From Agrypnia vestita (taxonomy: Eukaryota > Arthropoda > Insecta > Trichoptera > Phryganeidae), in the NCBI GenBank assembly GCA_016648135.1, contig JADDOH010002072.1, positions 60,260-124,259 of the forward strand: a stretch of DNA of 64,000 nucleotides, given 5' to 3'. Made by a program: the position numbers and the translations under genes. Each line of letters opens with the position of its first letter. The stretch's first letter is position 1. Positions 45,431 through 54,969 of the stretch are shown piece after piece. Below the pieces are notes generated by a model. That model was given only the letters and a program-made list of their open reading frames with translations, did not search any database and was not told where the DNA came from.

Positions 45431-45772
45431 TAAACATTCGAAAGCAAGAGCCAAGAAAAGCTAAAATACGATCCTCATAGAAATACGAAGCAGCCATTAT
45501 TTAAAGCTTGTTAGGGTTAAACTTTTAATCGGCGTTAATCTGCTGCCAAAAAGTTGTACAACTTGAGTTTTATAATCATGACTTAAAATAAAACAGTATG
45601 TATTGAGTTGCGGTTTCATTAATATCAATTTTAGAATATTGTTGTGACTTACGTTTTCTTTTACAAAAGAGATGAGAGTAAAAACAGAAAAGTTCAGGTC
45701 TATTTTATCTCTGCCCCTGTAGAAAACTAGTGTCATTTGTTGAATTATTCTTCAACAATAAAATGTAATAAA
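45431..45772. other. AT-rich non-coding DNA
   Basis: Nothing recognised. Confidence 0.35.
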
Positions 45773-46108
45773 CTAACCCATAGAAACCAAGTTTTTAATA
45801 CACTTTACTTCTCATTTTTATTGTTTCCAATTTGATATTCTATAAACATATTCCTCTTGCTTTAAGTTAACGTGGAAAATCTATTCCATGTATATTACTA
45901 TCCTTAAAACTTATAGAATATTGAAAACGTTATAATTGGTATAGGGGGGCACGGCGTCGGCGAAACCGTCTGATCGGACCCATGCCTCGAGTCAGACTAG
46001 TTAAAACAGGTTTAGCGCCTTTTCCACGCGTAGGGCTCCTTTCTCATTTGTATGGTTTCCAATTTGAAAAAAACCGTTATAATTTCGAAAAATCCAAAAT
46101 TATACTGT
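45773..46108 (+). mobile_element. family A repeat, 3'-truncated, fused to R2
   Basis: Carries the tip and the GGGGGGCACGGCGTCGGCGA block of 36661-37152, then stops at AAAATTATACTGTG where R2 sequence starts. The abrupt switch marks a deletion or insertion junction. Confidence 0.75.
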
Positions 46109-46215
46109 GAAAATAAAGTGATCACCTGAGCTAACTCAATATAGGTCGTAAGCCCTAAGACATTAATCAAACGTTAATCATAGCTTCGTCTCTGTGAGAC
46201 TTCTATCATTTATCT
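46109..46215 (+). repeat. repeat family R2, partial
   Basis: AAAGTGATCACCTGAGCTAA, GGTCGTAAGCCCT and CTTCGTCTCTGTGAGACTTC follow the R2 order. Confidence 0.65.
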
Positions 46216-46439
46216 CGAATAATAATTATCCCTCTGTGAAGAAAGGCAGCGATTGTTTGCTCTGAACATACATATTAAAATATTGTTAAAATTATAATAC
46301 TTCATTTTTAAGTCAAAAATAACATTCATATGTTTTTGACCCGTCTTTTGCGGTGAGTTTGTGGGATTTACGACGGTTAAAATAGCCAAGAAACACACCG
46401 CCCGCATTAAGTCCAGATGCAAGCAAACAGTTAACTTCT

Positions 46440-46680
46440 TGGTGTACTTCTTACGCCGCGTATTGGCAAATCCCGGCTATCCATCTAACGGTCTCGGAGA
46501 CCGCTGGATCAAGGGATGGAGATTAGCCAAAGCCGCGTCGCCCTCGCTGGAAGTTACTTACTAACTTGCCGTAACGCCCGGAGCTTAGGTGACTCAATAG
46601 ATGGCTTTTACTAAGAGATTTTGTCCTGCACAGATGCATTAAGGAGCCAGAGCAAACGCGAATAGCGTGCTCTAAAAACA
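46440..46680. other. candidate single-copy host segment
   Basis: GC-balanced, with GGTCTCGGAGACC palindromic word, no match elsewhere in the window and no supported exon. Confidence 0.35.
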
Positions 46681-46784
46681 ACAAATTTCCACAACATTTT
46701 TATATATAAGTTCCAAGAACACCATTACTGGGTTAATTAAGATAAATTATAGAATTCTAATAAAGAGGAACCTATTTGTCAATG

Positions 46785-46838
46785 ATATCATATCTATATT
46801 ATCATATATATATATATAATATAGATATATAATATATA
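46785..46838. repeat. (TA)n-rich tract beside repeat U1
   Basis: ATATA-rich sequence with an ATCTATATTATC / GATATATAATATAT fold. It lies directly left of U1 copy B; a second TA tract lies directly right of it (48139-48205). Confidence 0.85.
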
Positions 46839-46842
46839 TGAT

Positions 46843-48133
46843 TGTGACGTAGCAACCTCTGTTCGTCACACCTCTTCGCGAAACATCTAAAGAAATGAAT
46901 TTATCGATCCCCGCACCAAATATCTGCACCAAAATTGATTTCTAACCGCGTAGGTACCGCGAATACTCTATGGGAAAAAATAAATGTCTTTGGTCTACTG
47001 CAGATAGTTTCACAGCGGTCGCGAACGGCGGGGACGATATTACAAAATGGCGCATTCGAAATCTGACACTTCGGCACGCAAGATGTGAGCCTTCCTGTGA
47101 ACCCTCGTGTTAAAAGGTAAGCTCATTCCGAGAGACGCAATTTGAAGTGGCATAAAGATAACTTGTGAAATTACATGATTGGTTGTTTAATAATGTCTTT
47201 CGTCTTAATAGAGGGTTTTTCCACGCGAGCGCTTCGCGCCATGGCCAGGTGACGCAGCGTGGAGTGAAAGGTGCATCCCTTGCAACGCCTGGGGGGCAGC
47301 TGCAGAGATGATGTTCCGGTAATCATCTGCATCGGCAGCCCAAAGCCTCGGGGCGGGGTTGTTCTCTGGACCCATAAGGGAGCAATCCTGCTTCAGATGC
47401 GAGGCCAGCAAAATGAAGACCACGACTTGCCTGGTATTCAAATTCTTTCTAATAATCAATTTCACATCACGCCTGGAGCGAGCTACGCGTTATCTGACTC
47501 CGTAAATACAAGAACATGTGCATCAGGTCGAGCTGTTTTTAAAAAAAGGAACATTACTAAGCACGTGCGGAAGCGGTGTTTGTGCCAGACTATTGTAGCT
47601 TCATTGTTTTAAATGTGATATAGAAATTTTGCCCAGATGTTCATCATCTACAGAATGTGATTACCACGCACCGACACCCGCGCTGCGTCACCGCCAGTAG
47701 TATAAAAGTATTTAGTTCCACTGTCTTTTCCATCCTTGTATAACGCGGCCGCTAGCGCTGATGTCGAGGCGTGGTAACTTAAATCTTCACCTCAATTTAT
47801 TGTATAAAAAAAGGATTTCAATGTGCAAAATTCCCAAAAATACTTCATGAAAAATTGTCACCTTCTGTGGCACTATTAATTTCTGTTAAAAATTCATTTG
47901 AATAAATTCACATTTATCTAAATAAGGTTTCGTTGTATTACCCTAGTCATTGAACTGTTGCAACTTAAAATAAGTTAAAGTGAGAGACAGCTGAAGGGCA
48001 GCGTACACGACACCGGAAGTACCCTGAGTTTGAAATGTAGAATGTGAGTTTGAATGTGAGTCCCATTCTTCTCCGACTGAGCAAAACTGGTGGCGACGAG
48101 GAGTTCTGGTGGGAGCATCAGAACTTCACGTCG

Positions 48134-48138
<5 letters not shown>
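46843..48138 (+). mobile_element. unclassified 1.3 kb repeat U1, copy B
   Basis: Homologous to 27903-29096 end to end, with scattered substitutions. It has a 95 bp stretch (47111-47205) absent from copy A, with TTAATA at the joint. The terminal hairpin here pairs GTTCTGGTG with CATCAGAAC, keeping the stem by a G-T pair where copy A has A-T. It sits between two TA tracts, as if it had inserted into a microsatellite. Confidence 0.75.
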
Positions 48139-48168
<30 letters not shown>

Positions 48169-48210
48169 TATATATATAATATAGATATATTATATATATA
48201 TACATATATA
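48139..48210. repeat. (TA)n microsatellite
   Basis: Dinucleotide tract with GATATA interruptions. Confidence 0.95.
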
Positions 48211-48440
48211 TAAAGAATCCCATGTTTCCCTACCCGCCAAGTTTACTCGACAACCAGCCACAACCACCCACCGGTGGTTATGGTGGTGGATAGTCCTTGG
48301 TGTCACATCGAAAATATGCGAGTTTGGTGGGGGTGACTGTGCGTGGGTGGGAGTTGGTGACGAAAATGTGCTTTCTAGCACATTGTCTTGATATGGGAAA
48401 GCCTCAAATGCTTCAGATTGTTTCAAAATAGGCGCGCCGG
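48211..48440. other. non-coding, balanced composition
   Basis: Contains an inverted pair ACCACCCACCGGTGGT near 48264-48280 and the GTGCTTTCTAGCAC hairpin near 48368. It leads into the heat-shock-element region. Confidence 0.35.
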
Positions 48441-48477
48441 CTGTGTCAGTGAGTCCAAAAGGTTCCGGAAAAACCTG

Positions 48478-48643
48478 CTCTAGAAAGTTCTGTAATGAAA
48501 AGGTTCTAGAAAATTCCCGAAAGTTCTATAAGGTTCTAAACTGAGTGGCGGAATGTGTCGGTGTGTCAAGAAGGTTCCTGTACATTCGACGAATTTCTTG
48601 AAAGTTCTGGAGGGAGAATGTTCTAGAAGGTTCGCGAAAGTTC
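48478..48643. promoter_or_regulatory. two phased heat-shock-element arrays
   Basis: Heat shock factor binds alternating GAA and TTC triplets spaced by exactly two bases. At 48504-48526 five triplets follow in strict phase: TTC ta GAA aa TTC cc GAA ag TTC. At 48616-48643 six follow: GAA tg TTC ta GAA gg TTC gc GAA ag TTC. Shorter phased runs lie at 48483-48490, 48570-48577 and 48595-48612. The two arrays sit in a degenerate tandem duplication of about 115 bp. They end 23 bases before a Helitron-type 3' end. Binding is inferred from sequence only. Confidence 0.75.
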
Positions 48644-48665
48644 TATGGCGATCCAAACAGTGTAC

Positions 48666-48706
48666 TAAAAATCTACGCGTGCGAAGCCAAGCGGGCACAG
48701 CTAGCA
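48666..48706 (+). mobile_element. Helitron-type 3' end
   Basis: AAAATCTACGCGTGCGAAGC, then GCGGGCACAGCTAG. It matches 60928-60957 except at two bases, and both close with CTAG. The GTGC/GCAC hairpin precedes the terminus. The 5' end of this element was not found. Confidence 0.65.
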
Positions 48707-49095
48707 TGAAAAATAAATATAAAAGTTTTCATATAAAGATATCATTACTAGCGGTGACATCTGTGTATACGGTGTCACTGGAATTACAAATTTTTTGACC
48801 ATAGATGGCTAAAGCTAGTAGCTTCAAATATTTGAAATAAGATAGATAAAAAACATCGAAGTACCACGTGCATAGGATGGATGGTATGAGAATCCACGTG
48901 GTTACCCATAATATACCCATGGGACATCGCATGCCAGGAAGGCCGTCAAAAATATTTACTTATTTATTAATAATAAACGCCCTAGTGGGCCTTTAGAGTA
49001 CAATAAAATTAAAAGGATTTTTATATACCTACCTAACATAAAACACGTTATACAGTAAATAATTTAAAATAATAACATAAATAGAACATATTTAA

Positions 49096-50070
49096 CCCTA
49101 GAAGCCTAATCCACGCCTGCGAGGCGTACACGAAAATTCTCTATCTCTTTCTAACGGGTGAAGTTAGCGCCACATGCTGTTTAACCAACTCATTTGCCCA
49201 CGGGAGCTTGCCGATGGTACCTGTGTCGGTAAGGTAAGTCCCGCCATTTTTTACTTATTGACGTACAACACGCCTGCGAGACGTATGTTTAGGCTTTGTG
49301 TAACTTTGGACTAAGATTGTGTGATTTTACTTTCGTTAGTTTTTTGAACATTTTATGTTAATCTCGGCATTGTTTCAGATATAAATATGTCGCGGTCTAA
49401 TAGATTACACAGTGACGATATTTCGGCCGTCTTTTCTAGGAGAATCAGCTTCTGAAGACGAGGACAACCAGTTTGTGGACGACGTTGAAAACGAAGATGA
49501 GAATAATTATGTTACTGAAGAGGTTTTCCCTTTACAAGAATGCTGCATGTGTAATCAACTTCAGATAGGAGAACCTGAGCCCAAAAAACGTAAATAATGC
49601 GCTTTTTGCTCTTACAAAAAAAAGAGAATGTAAAAATTAGTGTGCTTTAAGTGCAAAAAGTCAGTATGTTGCGAACATAAAGTTGATGTCTGTGTAGATT
49701 GCGCTTAAATTATAGCTAGTCATTAAAAATCTGATTACTTTTAATGTATGTCCTAAGAATAAGTAATTAATGCTAAAAAAATATTAGATTATTTTAATAA
49801 AATATATGTTTCAGTTGATTTCTGAAAAGTTGACTTTTTTAGTTTGAATATAAGCGTAATTTTTTATTTTGTTGTAATAATAACTGTGATTATAGTTTTC
49901 ATTGATAAATCTGTGTTTAATTATTAGTTAATATCCCAACCTTAAACTTCCTTCGAAAAATATGACATAAATAGATATATTTTAGCCTATAGGTTGTCAT
50001 TTATATATGTACGCCTCTGAGACGTATGTTAAGGCTTTATGTACCTCCAAGATAGATTAGGTTTCTAGGG
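49096..50070 (+). mobile_element. piggyBac element, internally deleted, 975 bp
   Basis: TTAA at 49092-49095 and 50071-50074. Left tip CCCTAGAAGCCTAATC, right tip GATTAGGTTTCTAGGG. Subterminal palindromes of the CGCCTGCGAGGCGTA type recur near both ends (about 49114, 49270, 50012). Confidence 0.9.
49387..49708 (+). pseudogene. piggyBac transposase remnant: N-terminus and Cys-rich C-terminus
   Basis: The start MSRSNRLHSDDISAVFSRRI (ATG at 49387) is followed, after a frame change, by an acidic stretch SEDEDNQFVDDVENEDEN (about 49445-49505) and then LQECCMCNQLQIGEPEP with KKRK. A final frame reads VCFKCKKSVCCEHKVDVCVD and stops near 49708. That last part is the zinc-binding cysteine-rich domain that binds the transposon ends. 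The whole catalytic DDD core is deleted. About 320 bp remain of a roughly 1.7-1.8 kb gene. Confidence 0.8.
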
Positions 50071-50480
50071 TTAAGATAAATCTACTATAGAAGTGAAAAT
50101 TATATATAAACGATGATTAATGTACACAAGGAAACAGTAATAATTAGAGACCTTTAAAATAAAGATAATTAAACCAATACACCAGATAAAACAGATAACA
50201 AAATAAAATAAACCAAAAAAATAAATATAAAAGATATAATCAAAACATATTTAAAAGTGAAATGAAAAATAATTAGAATACTTTAAATTAAAAAAATATA
50301 TATAATTCATGGGGAACAAAATATAAGTAAAAATTTTGACCATTAAACTGTAATTAATTCTATTGGTATATTTTCAGTCTAAGTATTTTTTTAATTCGGG
50401 TATGCTCCTTCGAAAAATATCTACAAATTCCGAAAGATGGAAGGATAGCTGGTACTCCACTTCCCAAGAGAACGGCTCCC

Positions 50481-50589
50481 GCTAGAGAGAGATCAATGAT
50501 ATTTAACAAGATAAAGAAGGAGAAAAATCTTTCAACATTCTATTTATGCAATACTTGTGTTGCAAAAAATGATAATATAAAGATGTTCC
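50481..50589. other. short unassigned stretch
   Basis: Between the LINE fragment and an R2 fragment; nothing recognised. Confidence 0.3.
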
Positions 50590-50745
50590 AACAGCGAATC
50601 GGTGAATATTACAATGTGTTAAGTGATTACTTAAGCCAGATAATACAGGTCGTAGGCTCTGTGGCCACCGTATAAATACTACCCTTGTGCGACATACATG
50701 CTTCCCTTGTAAATAGCTTCGTCTCTGTCAGACTATTATGTCAAC
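50590..50745 (+). repeat. repeat family R2, partial
   Basis: ATTACAATGTGTTAAGTGAT, GGTCGTAGGCTCT and AGCTTCGTCTCTGTCAGACT follow the R2 order. Confidence 0.65.
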
Positions 50746-50803
50746 ATATTTCCATCTACCTGTTTTGCGAATGTACTCTTTATCAAACTGGAATGATATA
50801 AAA

Positions 50804-51399
50804 AACTAACCCATAAAAACCAAGTTTTTATTATACTCCCTTTCTTTGTAAAATATAACAACAATTAAAGACGAATTAAAACATGTAACATAACACTTCA
50901 CTTACAGGAATTTAATATATTTCTAAAATATCAGGTGTTTTGAGCTTAGAAAAGAGACTTCGTGCTTTGAAGATTAAATTCTAAAAACATTTGTCAGTCA
51001 ATTTAATCAAGATTTTGATACATTTGTGAATTTTGCTGTCATCTGTGAACCAATTGTCACAAATTTTCAAAATTCATAGTGAAGTACCTGTTACATACAC
51101 CGACGGAGTAATTCAAATTTTAAATATTCCGCGACATCGTCAGGCCGCTGTTAGTAGTAATCAAACATTTGTATGGTTTCCAATTTTAAAAAATCAATTA
51201 AATTTTCTAAAAATCCAAAATTATACTATAATTATTAATTTTTTTAACGAAAATTTGATAGATCTTCTGGATCGTCGCCACAAGTCTGCTTGCACGGGTT
51301 TCAGCTCGATTGGATCACGGGAAAAGGGTTAAAAATCGATCCAAAGTTTTTTCGTCAGGAAAACAAGCAAGCAGACACGAGTTAATATAAAGGGAGTAA
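50804..51399 (+). mobile_element. family A repeat, longest complete copy
   Basis: Tip AACCCATAAAAACCAAGTTT, internal unique-to-long-form stretch (AATTAAAGACGAATTAAAAC and CATCTGTGAACCAATTG), then the common 3' part TGGATCACGGGAAAAGGGTT and end CGAGTTAATATAAAGGGAGT. Length about 600 bp, no coding similarity. Confidence 0.85.
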
Positions 51400-51960
51400 A
51401 AATACGTTATTTCCGAATCATACTAAATCCGTTTTGTAATCCAAAAATGAAAAAAGGTTAAAATCTCATTATTTGTTAGTACCCAGTATTTACGGCAGAG
51501 AAATTTAAGATAACGTTGGAATGTTTTTAGGGGAAGCAAACTTGAAGCATTTATATTTTTATTCTGGTCACGTAAGTCCTATAAAACGAATTCCGTTTCC
51601 AGCCCCCAATATAACGTGTCTCATCGGTTTGGGTGCACTTAATGTCATTGGGGGTAAGGTATCATTAAACCTTGTTTTAGAAAACAAATGATAATATAAT
51701 CTGTATCTGCCACTAAAATCTGCAATGAAATTTTTGAAGTAGTACTTTTTTTGGCGCATTTAGGGTAAAATTGTTATTGCAACGGAAGTACGCGCAGCGT
51801 ATAGCGGAAATGCGAGGCCATGGTGTTATTAAAGTGAAATATTATTATGCAACGAAATACGCGCGTGTCTATATATGTATATTTCGAATAATTTTTATGG
51901 TTTTCAATATAAATTATGTATTCAATTCAATTTTAGCTGTGTAATCGAAATGGAAATAAA
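51400..51960. other. AT-rich non-coding DNA
   Basis: Nothing recognised. Confidence 0.35.
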
Positions 51961-52280
51961 AACTAACCCATAAAAACCAAGTTTTTATTATACTCCCTTC
52001 CTCATTTACTAGTTGAAACCGGTTTGGCGCTTACCCCACGCGTTGAGCTCGAGTCGGGAGACGCCACGAAAGGGAGTAATAAAAAATTTCGAAAAATCCA
52101 GAATTATACTATGATTATTAATTTTTAAACAAAAATTTGTTAGATCATTTTTATCATCACCACAAGTCTGCCTGCTAAGTTTCAGCTCGATTGGATCACG
52201 GGAAAAGGGTTAAACATCGATCTAAAGTTTTTTCGACTGACAAGCAAGCGCAGACGCACGAGTTAAAAGAAAGGGAGTAA
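51961..52280 (+). mobile_element. family A repeat, short form
   Basis: 320 bp copy with both characteristic ends; internal block GGTTTGGCGCTTACCCCACG and CACGAAAGGGAGTAATAAAA. Confidence 0.85.
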
Positions 52281-52584
52281 GAATAAGGCTTCGCGTACAG
52301 ACTTCTGTATTTCATGTTATTGTCGATGTTTGACAGAATCTCACGTCCGCTGGTAAAACCTTATAATTACTGTGCGAATATTAGCATCAGCTGTTTAATA
52401 ATGGAGACGACGAGGTCAATTACGAAACCTCAGAGAAAGTCGCTATGGTCGTGGCAATGTATATTTTTACATTTGTATGGTTTTTGCTTAAATATTGTTT
52501 TAGTAATGATATTATTTAGATGACACTGTGTTATACCACGTATTTTACTACGTATTTTATGTCTGCCAAAGAAGTCAAACTTCT

Positions 52585-52606
52585 TACACACACACACACA
52601 CACACT
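52585..52606. repeat. (CA)n microsatellite
   Basis: About ten CA dinucleotides. The surrounding 52281-52755 is AT-rich with no recognised feature. Confidence 0.9.
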
Positions 52607-52764
52607 TTTTTTTATTGTGAAGATCAGAATTTACAATTTTAGAGCTAAGTTTTATGATATTTAAAACAAGATAAATACGAGTATAAACCTGGAAAGTTTT
52701 TCATGCCTGGATGGTAACCTTTTAAGATAATGAAAAATTTGAGGCTTATATTTACAGGGTTTAT

Positions 52765-52890
52765 TTTTTTATTTATTTTATTTATTTATTTATTTATCTT
52801 CATCTTGTTACATGACAGGAGATGGAGCCGCTCATCTCACTAGGGAGAACCTGTGCCGAGATGAGCAGCTGAACAATATAGTTAGAACAA
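52765..52890 (-). mobile_element. LINE or SINE 3' end with (AAATA)n tail
   Basis: On the minus strand CTGCTCATCTCGGCACAGG and AGGTTCTCCCTAGTGAGATG lead to an (AAATA)n tail, seen here as TTTATTTATTTATTTAT at 52768-52797. Family uncertain. Confidence 0.45.
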
Positions 52891-52917
52891 AAAATAATAA
52901 AGATATACAACAAAATA

Positions 52918-52965
52918 CTATATAACTATAAAATTAATTAATTAATTAATTTTATAGTTATATAG
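52918..52965. repeat. perfect 48 bp AT palindrome
   Basis: CTATATAACTATAAAATTAA to its exact complement, around ATTAATTAATTAAT. It directly precedes a MITE copy. Confidence 0.85.
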
Positions 52966-52969
52966 TTAT

Positions 52970-53693
52970 ATAATTGGGAAAATTCGTATAACCTCGCAGA
53001 ACTTTATTATTGCTTTAATTATGAGTCGAAAATCATGCAACCATGACTTGATATTAATATTTATGGACATATGCGACATCAATATTTCTGACTTATTTTT
53101 TTTAAAACGTTGGACTATATTTACAGTAACTTACATCGAATATGAAAAATTCATTCTCTTTAAAACAAGTCAAATAAAATAATAAAAACCTTCGTATAAC
53201 CTCGCAGAACTTTATTCTTGCTTTAATTATGAGTCGAAAATCATGCAACCATGACTTGATATTAATATTTGTGGACATATGCGACATCAATATTTCTGAC
53301 TTATTTTTTTTAAAACGTTGGACTATATTTACAGTAACTTACATCGAATATGAAAAATTCATTCTCTTTAAAACAAGTCAAATAAAATAATAAAAACCTT
53401 CCATTTCCGATTGCAAAAACTTTCCAATTGGAATTTCTGCGCGGTTTTACTCATTTTATTTAACTAGTATTGAAATAAACGAATTTTCGTAATCGATTTA
53501 AGTTACTGTAATCAAAAAAAAAATTAAAGTAAAGAAGATAGTTCAATATTTTGTAAAAAAATAATTCATAAATATTGATGAAAAAAATTTAAGCTTTGAT
53601 ATTGCATAACTCCATAGCTAAAATAATGGCACGAATAAAGTTCTGCGAGAATATAATAATAATGTTTTCCAAATAACTCTCTATAGTCGTCCG
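52970..53693. mobile_element. MITE, TACAGGGTT family, with internal duplication
   Basis: Relative of 30786-31044 with decayed tips. 52983-53190 and 53191-53398 are a 208 bp tandem pair differing at about two positions, both beginning TTCGTATAACCTCGCAGAAC. The far arm ends ATAATGTTTTCCAAATAACT near 53680. Confidence 0.75.
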
Positions 53694-53699
53694 TAAATG

Positions 53700-54530
53700 A
53701 TACATTTATTATTTTTATTTTTATTTTTAAAATGTAATTTTTTACGACATTTTGATTTAACTTTTATTCAATTCATTTTCAGACTTATTCATTGTTTGTT
53801 TTTTTATTTTAATGGTGTATCCTAATATTTATTAAAACTTCTCATCCACACGGGTTTGTACAAAACCAGTTTGTAATCTGTTTAAATAAAATAATTATGA
53901 AATAAACCACCGTAAGACTTACATCTGCCGTCGCAGATTTTTCGTACTAAAAGCCTATTCCAATATTATTCAAACCTCTTTCCTCCCTTAAGTAGTCTCA
54001 GCCATAAGCAGCTTGTTGTACTTGTAAAATGCTTACGAGAGAATAATGGCGCGTGTGGGGGTGGCTGCGGGGGTGGTTGCTGGGGGGGGGAGGGCAGGAA
54101 GGGAAAGAACCTACTAATTAATTTATTTCGACACGATGTTTAACAAATTTAGTAAGTTTATTCACCGTGAATTTTCATTGTGTATTTTTGTACCAACATA
54201 AGCAGCCAGAGAGGCAGGATTTGATTTCAGGCTAAGTGTTTTTTTTTTATGAAAGAATTATTCTAAGGAATCTTGCTCATAAAATACACTTCAAGAGATA
54301 ATATAAGGCATAGCATATTATTGTTTGCTTCGTTCAGTTAAAGACTATACATAAGTTTTGGTAATGATGTATTTAGACATCCTGGAAAATAAACAACCTA
54401 TTCAGCAAGCTATTGCATTGTTCAGCGTGAGTAGAGTATTGTGTGTGTATGACTAACATTTATATTTTTCGGATGATAATTACATCATGTGACTCGAGTA
54501 TACTTACATCACTTTAAAATACTGTCAAGT
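53700..54530. other. AT-rich DNA with a G-rich stretch at 54050-54100
   Basis: The plus strand at 54053-54100 has GTGGGGGTGG and TGGGGGGGGG. AGCAGCTTGTTGTACTTGTA at about 54007 may be a scrap of S1 SINE head. Confidence 0.3.
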
Positions 54531-54965
54531 GTCGTGGCAGGAATTAATGAAAACGCTGGGATTTAATACAGGATTTATTAAATGCCGATTAATTAATTAA
54601 ACTAACGTACAAGGTCACTTATCGCTATTAAATGTAACGCTGTTCCTTAAATTAAACTGTTTCGCAAATTTATCACTCATAAATAGATACTTTTTTTATT
54701 TTTTTTATTTATTTATGGGAAATTAACAGTACATATAAAATCAGATTATACATGACTATTGAATAGTATAGAGACCATCTTACAAGTTTCCACAGAATTA
54801 ACATGTTAGTAACATATAGCAACAATAACTTGAGTTATACAAAAAAAAAAGTGAAAGTTTTAATTGGCTTTAATAATTTATTCACTGTTCACTAGAATAC
54901 ACCAACAATTTCCACATTTATTACTATTCGCTTAGGTTTACCTCGCTACGTAAGAACTTTCTAGA
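54531..54965 (-). mobile_element. decayed reverse copy of the 33343-33856 LTR
   Basis: Minus strand repeats the LTR order: AGTTCTTACGTAGCGAGGTA, GTATTCTAGTGAACAGTGAA, GTGACCTTGTACGTTAG, then TTAAATCCCAGCGTTTTCAT. The U3 part is missing. TTC ta GAA ag TTC, three phased HSF-type triplets, falls near 54952-54964. An A-tailed insert interrupts it at about 54690-54852. Confidence 0.7.
54690..54852 (-). mobile_element. short A-tailed retroposed insert in the LTR
   Basis: T-rich left edge (TTTTTATTTATTTATGGGAA) and a body absent from the other LTR copy; an A run lies at the right edge. Family not recognised. Confidence 0.4.
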
Positions 54966-54969
54966 ATCG

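Larger units (their letters stand above)
48956..50412 (-). mobile_element. LINE 3' UTR inserted in a LINE, itself hit by piggyBac
   Basis: Outer parts 48956-49095 and 50071-50412. The minus-strand 3' end has CCCACTAGGGCG, then TTATTATTAATAAATAAGTA at the tail, next to an 8 bp AAAAATAT target duplication. No coding is left. The insertion contains the TTAA-flanked piggyBac element. Confidence 0.6.
48860..50480 (+). mobile_element. LINE L-RMDN fragment split by nested insertions
   Basis: 48860-48947 reads HVHRMDGMRIHVVTHNIPMG then HRMPGRP; the frame resumes beyond 50420 with RWKDSWYSTSQE. The same order is continuous at 6167-6325. AAAAATAT occurs once on each side of the interruption (48948-48955, 50413-50420). 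Confidence 0.7.
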
